Below, one piece after another: positions 1-9,716 of a stretch of 22,668 nt of DNA. Under the pieces are notes generated by a model that was not told the DNA's origin, did no database searches, and saw only the letters and a program-made list of their open reading frames with translations. Source of the stretch: Bacteroidales bacterium (GTDB taxonomy: Bacteria; Bacteroidota; Bacteroidia; Bacteroidales; F082); assembly GCA_017428285.1 (NCBI GenBank), contig JAFRRE010000153.1:1-22668 (forward strand), in the 5' to 3' direction. Each line of letters opens with the position of its first letter. Positions within the stretch are counted from its first letter, which is position 1. The position numbers and the translations under genes are program-made.

Positions 1-74
1 AGCCCCGCTATGCTTCGGCTGTGAGGCAAAGATAGCGACTTGGAACAAACGACTGACATTTGGCATTAAATTTT

Positions 75-95
75 CAGCCTGCAAAATGACCCATT
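75..95 (+). repeat. Short interspersed repeat, copy A
   Basis: A 21-bp element made of CAGCCTGCA, three variable bases (AAA), TGACC and the ending CATT. Related copies lie at 116-136 on the same strand and, inverted, at 22536-22556 and 22640-22660. This copy shares the CATT ending with the outermost right-hand copy. It is non-coding and lies upstream of the first gene. The family is not one I recognise. Confidence 0.7.
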
Positions 96-115
96 GAACT
101 ACTACTCGTTTTTTT

Positions 116-136
116 CAGCCTGCATTTTGACCTATA
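116..136 (+). repeat. Short interspersed repeat, copy B
   Basis: Second copy of the element, 41 bp after copy A: CAGCCTGCA, then TTT, TGACC and the ending TATA. It shares the TATA ending with the inverted copy at 22536-22556, from which it differs only in the three variable bases. Both left-hand copies are preceded by runs of T. Confidence 0.7.
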
Positions 137-165
137 CGCCTTTTTTTCGACTTTTTGCCACATTG

Positions 166-183
166 TTTCGCCTTTTGGTGAAA
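166..183 (+). other. Small hairpin upstream of the first gene
   Basis: TTTCGCC (166-172) and GGTGAAA (177-183) pair over seven base pairs, one of them G-U, around a TTTT loop. The hairpin ends 21 bp before the -7 box at 205. It could be an operator-like site, the end of an upstream transcript, or chance. No upstream gene is visible in the window to decide. Confidence 0.3.
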
Positions 184-204
184 GCTGTTACGAAATAAAC
201 CTAA

Positions 205-212
205 TACTTTTG
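205..212 (+). promoter_or_regulatory. Bacteroidetes -7 promoter box for the first gene
   Basis: TACTTTTG matches the Bacteroidetes -7 consensus TAnnTTTG. It lies 21 nt upstream of the ATG at 234, giving a very short leader. I see no convincing TTTG -33 element at the usual 19-21 nt spacing, so the call rests on the -7 box and its position. Confidence 0.5.
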
Positions 213-233
213 CAAAATTTTAATATTTTAATT

Positions 234-3200
234 ATGAAGAGATTATTGTTTTCATTACTGCTTGTTATAGCCGTTCTATCGGTTTGGGCAGACAACAATG
301 TCACTGTCAGCTACAATGGTAATACGGCTACGGTGACCGTGGATGACAATGTGGCGCAATACCTGACCGTCACGCAAAGTGGGGCGCATGTCTCGATAGT
401 ACAAGGCGCTGTTACAGAGGAAATTACCTACACGCTTACTGGAACATCGAACGATGGCGAGTTTTACATGTCGGGGTCTTATAAGGCTACCATTGAGCTG
501 AACGGACTCACGCTGACCAATATGACACCTGTCTACAGTGGTGCAGCGGTGCACATCCAGAATAGTAAGCGCATCAATGTGAAAGTCATTACGGGTACCA
601 CCAATACCCTCACTGATGCGGCAAGTGGTTCACAGAAAGGCTGCCTCTATGTGAAGGGTCACGCCGAATTCAAACAATATGGTACACTCAATGTCGTGGG
701 CAACAAGAGTCATGGCATCAAGGCAGGTGAGTACATTTCCATTAAGAATGCTACCATCAACGTTACCTCAGCTGTAGATGACGGCATTTCATGCAACCAG
801 TATTTCCTCATGGAGAGCGGTAGCATCAATATCAGCGGTGCAGGTGACGACGGTATACAGTGCGATCTCGATGGCGACACTTCGACGGGTATGACCGTCA
901 ACCATGAAAATGAGGATTCGGGCAATATCTATGTCAGTGGTGGAAATATTATCATTAATAGCGATGCCATCGCGGCCAAAGGCATTAAATGCCAGGGTGA
1001 CGCTTACATCTCCGGCAATGCCGTCATTAACGTCACCACCACGGGCAAAGGCGAGTGGGACGCAACCGACCAGGAGACCAATTCCGCTTGTGGACTAAGT
1101 GCCGACGGCGACATCAACATCAGTGGAGGCACCCTTGTCCTCACCGCCACTGGCTCTGGCGGCAAAGGCATGAAATGCGATAACGTGTTGAACATCAGTG
1201 GAGGCAATACTACTGTAACTACTTCGGGTGCCCTTTATTTTAACAATGGCACTACGGAGAACACCAATTACACTTCCAATACCGACTGGGTTGACAACAA
1301 CTATTATTCCGCAGCCAAGGGCATCAAGGCTGGCTATAAGGATGAGTCGGGCAACAACACTATCTGCTATGGTGGCATCAACATCAGTGGTGGTACCGTC
1401 TATGTCACCACCAAGGGGCGCAACGCCGAAGGCATTGAGAGTAAGAATTACCTCAACGTCACAGGTGGCGAGACTACGATTGATGCTTACGATGACGGTA
1501 TCAATGCGGCCCAAGACTTGTACATCACAGATGGCTACCTCTATTCTCGATCCAGCAATAATGATGGTATCGATGCCAACGGCAATGTGGTTATTGAGGG
1601 CGGCCTTATTTATGCCATTGGAGCCGCATCGCCCGAAGTGGCCATCGATGCCAACTCCGAAGAAAACAAGAAATTCCATTTTAATGGTGGTGTCCTCATC
1701 GCCGTCGGCGATCTGGAATCAGGTAGCACACTTGCTCAAACATGTTATCAAACTTCATCGGTTAGCGGCAACACTTGGTATTCGATGAGCTATGGTGGCA
1801 ATGTCGTAGCTTTCTTAACCCCAACTATCAGTAGTGGTGGCAGCGTTGGTCCTGGTGGCGGTGGTCCTGGCGGCGGCGGTTCCTCTAGATTGGTGATTTC
1901 AGCTCCGTCCACACCGACACTTAAGAGTGGTGTCACTGTTAGTAATGGCACGCCTGTTTTTTATGGCCCTAAAGCCTATCTTGATGCCACGGTCACTGGC
2001 GGTTCCACTGTCTCGCTCAGCCAATACTCTAGCGGAGGTGGAGGAAGCTCGGGATCATATACCGTCACGGCAAGTGCCAATCCCACTGCAGGTGGCACGG
2101 TAACGGGGGCAGGTACCTATTCTGCCCATACATTGTGTACCCTTACGGCCACTGCCAATGCGGGTTACAACTTTGTCAACTGGATGAGAAACGGAAGTGT
2201 TGCTTCGACCGATCCCACCTATAGCTTCTATGTAACGGAAAACACAACTTGTGTGGCAAACTTCACACAACAGACAACATCGTACGCCATCACAGCTACT
2301 GCCAGCCCAGCCAATGGCGGTACTGTGACAGGGGCAGGCTCATATACATCGGGTAGCACCGCTACATTGAAGGCTATGGCCAATACTGGCTACACTTTCA
2401 CCAATTGGACTAAGGATGGCAGTGTAGTCTCAACCAATGCCACCTATAGCTTCACGGTGTCGGAGGATGCGTCGTACGTGGCCAACTTCACGGCTCTCCC
2501 GCAGTATTCCATTACTGTCTCGGCAAACCCATCCGAAGGCGGCACAGTTACTGGTGCGGGCAGTTACTACGAGGGTACTTCCGTTACTTTGACTGCCACG
2601 GCAAATCATGGCTATGTCTTTGTTGATTGGACAAAAAATGGTACTCAGGTGTCCACCAACCCGAGTTTCACCTTCACCGTGACAGCCGCAGGCAACTATG
2701 TAGCCAATTTCGAGACAGCATCGAGCCACAGTGTGACCATAGTCCAGACAGAGGGCGGCACCATCAGTGCTGACATCAGCACGGCCTATCCTGGTGACAT
2801 CATCACGCTGATGGCCATGGCTAATAGCGGCTATTTCTTCTCCGGATGGGATGTCAGAGATGACAACGACAATCCTGTTGCCGTGACGGATAACCAGTTT
2901 ACGATGCCCAACAGCAATGTCACAGTGAGCGCGACGTTTGTCCAAGGCTTCACCGTCACATTGGCTGATGCTACCAATGGCACCATCAGTGCCACTCCTA
3001 CCAACTGCGTGCCTGGCACTACGGTCAACCTGAGCGCGACCCCGGCATCGGGTTATAGCCTCAACAGTTGGGTGGTCTATAAGACGGGCGACGTGAACAC
3101 GCTGGTCGGCGTTAGCGGTAACAGCTTCGAGATGCCTAGCCACGATGTCACGGTAGTCGGTATCTTCGGCGCTCCACAAGGCGGCGAGGTGACCATCGGA

Positions 3201-5201
3201 AGCGGGACAAGCACCTCATCAAGCCTGCCCACCAATGTATGGTACAAGTACACCACTTCACAGCAAATTTACACGCAAGCCGAGGTTGGCGAGGCAGGCA
3301 CCATTACCGCCATCAGCTTCAAATACAACGGCAGCGCCGCCTCAGATGCCAGGACACTCGATATCTACATGACCCATACAAATAGCACAACATTATCGAC
3401 CTGGGTTGCGGTGACCTCTGCCAGTAAGGTATATACAGGCTCTCAGACCTTCACCACAGATGGTTGGTACACCATCACATTGGATACGCCATTTGAGTAC
3501 AATGGAACAAGCAACATCATGGTTACGGTGGATGACAACACGGGGAGCTATATAGGCTCAAGTGGTAGAGCCTTCTATGCCTATGCCACGGGGTCCACGA
3601 GAGCCATATACAACCAGAACGACTATTACAACGTGACCCCGATGAGTCCCCAGTCAGGCAATAATTATAGGGCTACCACGAGCACAAGCAATAGCCAGAT
3701 TAAGTTCACCAAGGCCACCAGTGGAGCCAGCGAGTCGTTGTCGATCTCTCCCAACGCATTGACCGATTTCACTTATGTGCAAGGCGAAGGCCCGTCGAGG
3801 ACCAAAACTGTTACCGTGGTTGCATGTACTGCAGAAGACGTCACCGTCACTGCCCCCGAGCATTTCGAGATCAGCAACGAAGAGAACGGTGCCTTTGGCA
3901 GCGTTCTGACCCTTGCGGCCGAGAGCAAGGGCAACCGCGACACGCAAACCTACGACTTCGAGGGCGGTTGGCAAGGTTGGACTACACTGCAAGGCACAAC
4001 AGGCAGTTCACCACACAACTGGATGCATATTACGGAGTATGTTGCATACGACTCCAACGGGAGCCAAATAGTCCCAGAGTGCCACAATTCCTCATCCGGT
4101 ATGATGCTTTCTGAATCTTACATTTCCGCTGCCACATCAGGTGGTACTGCTTATGGTGCTGTCTATCCCGACAACTACCTTGTTTCTCCTCAGATACAGT
4201 TAGGTGGAAGCATGACCTTCTATGCTGCCTCTCGAATGAGCAGCTATCCTGCGGAGAAGTTCTCCGTGATGGTGTCGGAGTCGGGCAACACCAATGCCAG
4301 CGACTTCACCCATACAGAACTGACAGTGACTTTGAGTAGTAATAGTTGGAATGAATACACAGTTGATTTGAGCGCTTACAGTGGCATGGGCTATGTTGCC
4401 ATCCGGCACTTTGACTGCTATGACCAGCATTTGTTGTATGTTGATGATGTTACCATTGTTGAAGGCGATGATCCAGTGAATCCCACTGGACCCACCGTCG
4501 ACTTGCTCACTGCTAACGTCTATGTTCGCCTGAAAGGAGACCTGAATGCTGGCACTTATGCAAACGAAACCCTTAGTGTGGCTACAGGCGATATCACGGT
4601 CAACGTGAGCCTGAGCGGTAATGTGACCCAACCTGCACATATCACGCAAATCCTCAGCCTCAGCGCTGGTTGGAACCTGATCAGCACGTACCTTGCGGTA
4701 GAGGATCCGGTCGAGATGCTTGACATGCTGAAGGCGTCGCTTGGTGAGAACGCTACGGAAATCCAGTCCGAGGATAACATGACGGAGTTTGACGGCAGCG
4801 AGTGGTTCGGCGACTTGGATGAGATTGGTTTAGAGAACGAGAAGGGATACTTCGTTAATGTTATTAATGAATGCACGGTGGTGCTGACGGGTACGCCTGC
4901 GAATGTCGGCGATTACGAGATCCCCATCCATAAGGGTTGGAATTTTATTGGATTCCCGAGCGCCGTGGCAATCGAAGTCAATGCTGCCCTTGCCGATTTC
5001 GAAGCTTCAGAAGGAGACCAAATCCAAACCGACTACGGTATGACGGAGTATGACGGCGAGTGGTTTGGCGACATGGAGGCGTTTGAACCCGGATTTGGCA
5101 TCATGTACTATTCCAATAGCGATGAGGAGAAGACCCTGATCTTCCAGACGGGAGCGAAAGCCAAGGCTGATTTCTCTCGAGGAAAGCGCAAGGAGGATTG
5201 A
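234..5201 (+). CDS. Secreted multidomain adhesin: beta-helix carbohydrate-binding region, InlB-like repeats, cleaved-adhesin module
   Basis: Predicted 1655-residue surface protein. I chose the ATG at 234 because the signal peptide (MKRLLFSLLL, cleavage about VWA-19/D) begins there; an in-frame TTG at 210 overlaps the -7 box. Residues about 60-600 hold repeated INISGG, DDGI and KGIK-type turns typical of the Cthe_2159-like carbohydrate-binding beta-helix family. A Gly-rich segment at about 534-551 interrupts the end of this region. Five InlB/Listeria-Bacteroides-type repeats follow (about 608-978, motif GY.F..W...G). Next come a beta-sandwich of unknown function (985-1160, motif QQIYTQAEVG) and an Ig-like domain beginning at 1165. 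That domain is split by a cleaved-adhesin module (about 1237-1411, motifs PDNYLVSP and VAIRHFDCYD) and resumes at about 1421. The C-terminus is a two-lobed GWN module (about 1472-1636) plus a basic tail. No canonical T9SS tail is visible. It probably binds glycans or host/community surfaces; the ligand is unknown. Confidence 0.85.
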   Translation: MKRLLFSLLLVIAVLSVWADNNVTVSYNGNTATVTVDDNVAQYLTVTQSGAHVSIVQGAVTEEITYTLTGTSNDGEFYMSGSYKATIELNGLTLTNMTPVYSGAAVHIQNSKRINVKVITGTTNTLTDAASGSQKGCLYVKGHAEFKQYGTLNVVGNKSHGIKAGEYISIKNATINVTSAVDDGISCNQYFLMESGSINISGAGDDGIQCDLDGDTSTGMTVNHENEDSGNIYVSGGNIIINSDAIAAKGIKCQGDAYISGNAVINVTTTGKGEWDATDQETNSACGLSADGDINISGGTLVLTATGSGGKGMKCDNVLNISGGNTTVTTSGALYFNNGTTENTNYTSNTDWVDNNYYSAAKGIKAGYKDESGNNTICYGGINISGGTVYVTTKGRNAEGIESKNYLNVTGGETTIDAYDDGINAAQDLYITDGYLYSRSSNNDGIDANGNVVIEGGLIYAIGAASPEVAIDANSEENKKFHFNGGVLIAVGDLESGSTLAQTCYQTSSVSGNTWYSMSYGGNVVAFLTPTISSGGSVGPGGGGPGGGGSSRLVISAPSTPTLKSGVTVSNGTPVFYGPKAYLDATVTGGSTVSLSQYSSGGGGSSGSYTVTASANPTAGGTVTGAGTYSAHTLCTLTATANAGYNFVNWMRNGSVASTDPTYSFYVTENTTCVANFTQQTTSYAITATASPANGGTVTGAGSYTSGSTATLKAMANTGYTFTNWTKDGSVVSTNATYSFTVSEDASYVANFTALPQYSITVSANPSEGGTVTGAGSYYEGTSVTLTATANHGYVFVDWTKNGTQVSTNPSFTFTVTAAGNYVANFETASSHSVTIVQTEGGTISADISTAYPGDIITLMAMANSGYFFSGWDVRDDNDNPVAVTDNQFTMPNSNVTVSATFVQGFTVTLADATNGTISATPTNCVPGTTVNLSATPASGYSLNSWVVYKTGDVNTLVGVSGNSFEMPSHDVTVVGIFGAPQGGEVTIGSGTSTSSSLPTNVWYKYTTSQQIYTQAEVGEAGTITAISFKYNGSAASDARTLDIYMTHTNSTTLSTWVAVTSASKVYTGSQTFTTDGWYTITLDTPFEYNGTSNIMVTVDDNTGSYIGSSGRAFYAYATGSTRAIYNQNDYYNVTPMSPQSGNNYRATTSTSNSQIKFTKATSGASESLSISPNALTDFTYVQGEGPSRTKTVTVVACTAEDVTVTAPEHFEISNEENGAFGSVLTLAAESKGNRDTQTYDFEGGWQGWTTLQGTTGSSPHNWMHITEYVAYDSNGSQIVPECHNSSSGMMLSESYISAATSGGTAYGAVYPDNYLVSPQIQLGGSMTFYAASRMSSYPAEKFSVMVSESGNTNASDFTHTELTVTLSSNSWNEYTVDLSAYSGMGYVAIRHFDCYDQHLLYVDDVTIVEGDDPVNPTGPTVDLLTANVYVRLKGDLNAGTYANETLSVATGDITVNVSLSGNVTQPAHITQILSLSAGWNLISTYLAVEDPVEMLDMLKASLGENATEIQSEDNMTEFDGSEWFGDLDEIGLENEKGYFVNVINECTVVLTGTPANVGDYEIPIHKGWNFIGFPSAVAIEVNAALADFEASEGDQIQTDYGMTEYDGEWFGDMEAFEPGFGIMYYSNSDEEKTLIFQTGAKAKADFSRGKRKED
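2055..3167 (+). repeat. Array of five InlB-like repeats in the first gene
   Basis: Encodes residues about 608-978 of the adhesin. Each repeat is about 70 residues and follows the pattern AxPxxGGTVTGAG, then LTATANxGYxFxxW, then YxFTV and VANF. The first three are close to one another; the last two (from about 831 and 906) are divergent and end in a TMPNSNVTVSATF-like strand. The same repeat recurs in the next three genes. These modules usually act as stalk or spacer domains in surface proteins. Confidence 0.75.
3942..4466 (+). other. Cleaved-adhesin module nested in an Ig-like domain (gene 1)
   Basis: Encodes residues about 1237-1411. The sequence runs from YDFEGGWQGW through PDNYLVSP to GYVAIRHFDCYD and VDDVTI, matching the cleaved-adhesin (hemagglutinin) domains of P. 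gingivalis gingipains and HagA as I remember them. The module separates two halves of one domain. The upstream half ends at FGSVLTLAAE and the downstream half resumes with TANVYVRLKGDL. Basic residues K1232 and R1235 lie just before the module. Confidence 0.7.
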
Positions 5202-5227
5202 TTGCAGCAAGCATAGACAAGCGAATG

Positions 5228-5260
5228 AAGAGGGTGGCTAAAAAAAGAAGTCATCCTCTT
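5228..5260 (+). terminator. Probable terminator after the first gene
   Basis: AAGAGGGTGG (5228-5237) pairs with TCATCCTCTT (5251-5260), ten base pairs with two G-U pairs, around a 13-nt A-rich loop. It starts 27 nt after the stop codon. Only a weak U-rich stretch follows, so termination may be partial. Confidence 0.5.
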
Positions 5261-5319
5261 TGTTCAAAAACTCAATAACGCAAAGCACATTAAAAAAATC
5301 CTTTTTTTTGCTCTTTAAT

Positions 5320-5350
5320 ATTGAAATCCTTACAATCAAGAATAATTTTG
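5320..5350 (+). promoter_or_regulatory. Promoter of the first Kgp-like gene
   Basis: A -7 box TAATTTTG at 5343-5350 fits TAnnTTTG. An ATTG at 5320-5323 lies 19 nt upstream and could serve as the -33 element. The ATG at 5385 lies 34 nt downstream of the box in an A/T-rich leader. This is the best-formed promoter in the window. Confidence 0.6.
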
Positions 5351-5384
5351 AAATACAAGTTACTAATCAAATATTAACACAATT

Positions 5385-8300
5385 ATGAAGAAACTTTTCA
5401 TAATTATGGTGACGCTGTTATTCGGTGTCAGCGTCATGGCACAGCAAAAGATCCAGTTGCGTTCGGCAGATAGGGCAGAATGCATGAAGAATGACATGAG
5501 GGGTCTTATTGCTTTCTTCTCATTCTCATCCATTGATGCGCAGGACATGCAGACTGAACGAGGCATGTTCTCGTGGCTCAGCTTGCCCAACACTGTCATC
5601 GGTGGCAACGAAGGAAGCCCTCAGATTCCCGTCATCAATGAGCTTATCGCCGTGCCTTTTGGTGCCAATCCGCGCATCGAAATCACAAGCTACAGTACAA
5701 CGGACTACCGTCTCGAAGACTATGGTATCCATACTTTGATACCACGTCAGCCTTCGTTACGTAAAGACCAAAGGCCTGAGGATGTGCCTTTTGTCTACAA
5801 TGCCAACGCCTACCAGTCTCGAGGCCTCCGCTCAGAACCTAATACTCGCATTAGCGTGGAAGGCACCATGCGTGGCATTCAACTTGGCAAAATGACCATC
5901 GAACCTGTGAGCTATGATGCGGTCAACAACACTTTGCGTGTGTTCAACGACATTGAGGTGGTAGTCCATTTCGATGGTGCTGACCCTCAAGCTACTGAAG
6001 ACATGCTTGTCAAGACTTACAGCCCTTATTTCGACATTGTTTACAAACAACTGTTCAACGGCAGCATGATTCGCAGCGCTTACGAAGGCTTCCCCGACCT
6101 TTACACTACGCCGGTGAAGATGCTCGTTGTGACCACCTCGAAATATACCGAAAGCGAGCCCTTCCAGACCTGGCTGGCCTGGAAGAAACAGAAGGGCATC
6201 GACGTTGATGTGCAGATGGTGAGCAGCAGTACCAACGGAGCCTCCATTCGCTCCCTGATCCAAAGCCGATACAATGCTAACCACCCAACTTTTTTGGTCA
6301 TCGTTGGTGATGAGAACGACGTCACCAATTATGAAACCTATAACATAACTGGCAATTATTTCAACCCCTACGTCAGCGACAACCCCTACGCTTCCGTTGA
6401 CAATGATATCTATCACGATCTGTATATGAGTCGTATGGCGGTATCGAACGTCACCGAGTTAGGCAACCTTGTCCAAAAGATTCTGACTTACGAGAAATAT
6501 ACTATGTCCGATCCAAGCTATTTGGACAATGCAGTCCTGATTGCCGGATACGATTCTAACGGATGGGATGAAGCCGCTGGTCGCCCCACCATCCAATATG
6601 CCTTAAACAGCTATTTCAACACGGAACATGGCTTCAGTAACGTCTATGGCTACGTTACCTCCAACTACACAGGATGTTATGATCACCTGAATACCGGTGT
6701 CGGCTTTATCAATTACACCGCGCATGGCAGCATTCAAGCTTGGTCAAGTCCCAGTTTTACCAATTCCAATGCCAACGCATTGACCAACTCCGACAAGTAT
6801 TTCTTGGCAGTGGGGAACTGCTGCTTGGCGGCCAACTGGGGCAACAGCACTTATACTCCTTGCTTAGGCGAGACCCTAATTCGTTCTGCTGAAAAAGGAG
6901 CAGTTGGCTACATTGGTTCGGTTGTTGAAACTTATTGGTTTGAAGATTATTACTTCGGCGTAGGAGCCCACGACCCTGAACCTGCAACGGTGCAAACCGT
7001 CGAGTCCACTATGACAGGTATGTACGATGCTTTATTTGATGACACCGAGTTCAATTCCATGAACTCGATCATCTACATCGGCAATGCGGCCGTGACCTAT
7101 GCCCATGCGGCTGGTTATGAGTCAACCGTCGATGATGAATACTATTGGAGGGCCTACCAATGCTTAGGCGATGGCTCTGTGATGCCTTATATGACACAAC
7201 CTACTGCCAACCAGGTGAGTCACGATCCCACCTTGGGCATCGGAGTAAACACCTTTACTGTCAGTGCCGATCCCGGTTCGTATGTGTCCATCACTAAAGA
7301 TGATGAAATCCTAGGCGTGGCGCAAGTTGGGCCGGAAGGCAGTGTTAATGTGCCCATCACCCCTGTCACAACCGCTGGCGACGTAATGATTGTGGTCACC
7401 CGCAACCAACGTCAGCCTTACATTCAGATGATACAAGCTGTCGCAATAGATGGGCCCTATATCACCGTTGACAGCTACACACCCACTGCAACCCATGTAG
7501 GCGATGAAACCAATCTTAGCATTGTCTTCAAGAATGTGGGCAGCAATCCTTGCTCAGGCACCACCGCCGTTACTCTGACTTCCAACGATGCCAACTTCAT
7601 TGTCAATACCAAGACCTTTAATACCTTGGCTGCTGGCGCAACCACAACGGTGAGCGGCTTCCGTTTCTACGTTAATGCAGGTGTAGCCGAAGGTACCGCA
7701 ATTACCCTTCACTATAGTGCTGTCAACGGCAGTAACACATGGGAAGGTGACCTGGCAATTATCGTAGGTGAAGCCGAATTGGAATACAAAAACATGGCTT
7801 GGGATGGCGGTTTCATTCCTGGAGAAACTTTAACATTGACCGCTAGGTTCTTGAATACAGGACACTACCAAGCTACCAACGCGATTGCCACAATGAGCAC
7901 AACCAGTAGTTACGTGACCATAAATAACCCAACCATTTCAATTGGTACCATTCCTGCAGAAGGGGAGGTGTCCTGCGCATTCAATGTTACCATCGCGGCC
8001 GACTGCCCTGAGAGTGAGGAAATCCCCGTCACCTTCACATTGACCGCTGATGGAGGTTTCAGCGCACAGGGCACTGAGACATTGAAAAACACCTGTAGCG
8101 TCATCTTCGCCCTCAGCGACAGCTATGGCGATGGCTGGAATGGTGCCAAACTCACCGTCAGCTTCGATGATAGCACCGCCTCGCAAGACCTTACCATCGC
8201 TTCGGGCAATAATTCAGCCATCTATACCTTGGAAATTCACAATGGCACTCACATAACTCTGACCTGGACCAAAGGCAGCTACGACCAAGAGTGTTCCTTC

Positions 8301-9674
8301 GTGGTAAGCTATGGTGGCGATGCTATCATCTTCCAACAAGGAGCCAGTCCCGCTGCCGGTATGCTCTTCGAGTTCGATTGTCACTGTGGTGCTGCAACCG
8401 CCATTTTCAACATTTCCGCCACGTCAAACAACACCGCCCACGGCACGGTCAGTGGCGGGGGAGAGTTCGGTTTTGGAGAATACTGCACCCTGACTGCCAC
8501 ACCAGCAAACGGTTACTTCTTCACGGGTTGGACCGAAAACGGAGTGTTGGTGTCAACCTCCAATCCTTTTACCTTCCCTGTCGACAACAACCACCAATTT
8601 GAGGCGGGCTTCGGACAAGGACTTGAATTGGGCCAAGATGAAGGCAATCACGACTATCTCCCTTGTTATAGCTTCTACGAATATGCGCTGTCACAACAAA
8701 TCTACACTGCTGAAGAAATCGGGTCGGCCTGTACCATTACCAGTATCTCCTTCTTCAATAAAGCAAACACGGAACGCACTCGCAACTTCGACCTCTATCT
8801 GAAACACACAGACAAATCCGCTTTCAGCAGCAAAACCGATTGGATTACCATGTCATCATCCGACAAGGTGTTTAGCGGCACAGTGACATTGGGCGCGGTA
8901 GCCTGGACCACCATTGTGCTTGACACGCCGTTCGAGTATGACGGCTCCTCCAATCTCGTTTTGGTATTTGATGACAACACCAATGGATACGACCACGCTC
9001 CTTATATGTCCTGCTCGGTTTACAGTACTGAAGAAAGCCAAGCCCTGTATGCCTATTCCGCAGCAACAAACTACAATCCATTAGCACCGCCAATCACCTC
9101 GGAATACAACAGCAATGTGCTGTCAGTGAAGAACCATCTTATCTTGGGCATCGAAACAGATGAACCTCAAGGGCAGCAGCCAGTGACGCTGGTCCAAGGC
9201 ACGACATGGTGGTCGACCAACCTGGACATCACGCTTGACCAGCTCAAGGCAGCCATCGTGGACGCATTGGGTGCCAATGGCACGGCGATCATCAAGTCGC
9301 AGACAACGTCCATCATTTACAGCAACGGGATGTGGATACCCGAAAGCTTGCCATTTGACATTCGTGAGATGTATAAGATCCAGGTCAGTGAGGCCTGCGC
9401 AATCACGCTGACAGGCATTCCGGTGAATCCATCCGAGGAAGTGCTCACCATCAACCCTGGCAACAACTGGATTGGATTCACCTCTGGCACGAGCATGACG
9501 TTGAACGAGGCCTTCTCTGGTCTCAGCCCGTTGAATGGCGACATCGTGAAGTCGCAGACGGGCAGCTCCGTCTACAATGGCAGCACGTGGATAGGTTCGG
9601 TGGAGACCCTCGAACCTGGCCAAGGCTACCTCTACTACTCGAAGGCAACAAGCGTCAAGACGTTCACCTTCTGA
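5385..9674 (+). CDS. Lys-gingipain-like C25 cysteine peptidase (first Kgp-like paralogue)
   Basis: 1429-residue preproenzyme of peptidase family C25, closest by eye to P. gingivalis Kgp. The signal peptide ends at VMA-19/QQ. The propeptide runs to about R230, followed by mature-like SAYEGFPDLYTTPVKMLVV. Predicted catalytic residues are H447 (NYTAHGS) and C480 (GNCC), 33 residues apart as in Kgp, with D390 as likely His partner. T445 and D521 (FEDYY) match the Kgp lysine-pocket residues Thr442 and Asp516. After an Ig-like domain (about 605-690) come two further Ig-like domains (about 694-900) and a segment with SDSYGDGWNG (about 905-1000). One InlB-like repeat (1007-1077), one beta-sandwich (1080-1257) and the two-lobed C-terminal module (about 1266-1429) finish the protein. 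It lacks the cleaved-adhesin module present in the next two genes. Likely a secreted or surface endopeptidase cleaving after Lys; specificity is inferred. Confidence 0.88.
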   Translation: MKKLFIIMVTLLFGVSVMAQQKIQLRSADRAECMKNDMRGLIAFFSFSSIDAQDMQTERGMFSWLSLPNTVIGGNEGSPQIPVINELIAVPFGANPRIEITSYSTTDYRLEDYGIHTLIPRQPSLRKDQRPEDVPFVYNANAYQSRGLRSEPNTRISVEGTMRGIQLGKMTIEPVSYDAVNNTLRVFNDIEVVVHFDGADPQATEDMLVKTYSPYFDIVYKQLFNGSMIRSAYEGFPDLYTTPVKMLVVTTSKYTESEPFQTWLAWKKQKGIDVDVQMVSSSTNGASIRSLIQSRYNANHPTFLVIVGDENDVTNYETYNITGNYFNPYVSDNPYASVDNDIYHDLYMSRMAVSNVTELGNLVQKILTYEKYTMSDPSYLDNAVLIAGYDSNGWDEAAGRPTIQYALNSYFNTEHGFSNVYGYVTSNYTGCYDHLNTGVGFINYTAHGSIQAWSSPSFTNSNANALTNSDKYFLAVGNCCLAANWGNSTYTPCLGETLIRSAEKGAVGYIGSVVETYWFEDYYFGVGAHDPEPATVQTVESTMTGMYDALFDDTEFNSMNSIIYIGNAAVTYAHAAGYESTVDDEYYWRAYQCLGDGSVMPYMTQPTANQVSHDPTLGIGVNTFTVSADPGSYVSITKDDEILGVAQVGPEGSVNVPITPVTTAGDVMIVVTRNQRQPYIQMIQAVAIDGPYITVDSYTPTATHVGDETNLSIVFKNVGSNPCSGTTAVTLTSNDANFIVNTKTFNTLAAGATTTVSGFRFYVNAGVAEGTAITLHYSAVNGSNTWEGDLAIIVGEAELEYKNMAWDGGFIPGETLTLTARFLNTGHYQATNAIATMSTTSSYVTINNPTISIGTIPAEGEVSCAFNVTIAADCPESEEIPVTFTLTADGGFSAQGTETLKNTCSVIFALSDSYGDGWNGAKLTVSFDDSTASQDLTIASGNNSAIYTLEIHNGTHITLTWTKGSYDQECSFVVSYGGDAIIFQQGASPAAGMLFEFDCHCGAATAIFNISATSNNTAHGTVSGGGEFGFGEYCTLTATPANGYFFTGWTENGVLVSTSNPFTFPVDNNHQFEAGFGQGLELGQDEGNHDYLPCYSFYEYALSQQIYTAEEIGSACTITSISFFNKANTERTRNFDLYLKHTDKSAFSSKTDWITMSSSDKVFSGTVTLGAVAWTTIVLDTPFEYDGSSNLVLVFDDNTNGYDHAPYMSCSVYSTEESQALYAYSAATNYNPLAPPITSEYNSNVLSVKNHLILGIETDEPQGQQPVTLVQGTTWWSTNLDITLDQLKAAIVDALGANGTAIIKSQTTSIIYSNGMWIPESLPFDIREMYKIQVSEACAITLTGIPVNPSEEVLTINPGNNWIGFTSGTSMTLNEAFSGLSPLNGDIVKSQTGSSVYNGSTWIGSVETLEPGQGYLYYSKATSVKTFTF

Positions 9675-9716
9675 AACAAACGACAATAAGTAATAGCTAT
9701 TTGTCATTCAAAAAGA

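Noticed and set aside
210..233. Upstream TTG start for the first gene
   Set aside because: The TTG overlaps the -7 box, and the signal peptide begins at the ATG at 234.
1836..1890. GGTGG/GGCGG-rich run as a DNA structural or regulatory element
   Set aside because: It is in frame and encodes a Gly-rich stretch; coding explains it sufficiently.
2055..3167. Possible CRISPR-like or satellite repeat array
   Set aside because: The periodicity is about 210 bp, in frame and protein-level, and explained by InlB-like domain repeats with no conserved short DNA repeat or spacers.
2430..3179. Minus-strand open frame of 249 codons
   Set aside because: Antisense to the InlB-like repeat array; its repetitive translation mirrors the sense repeats.
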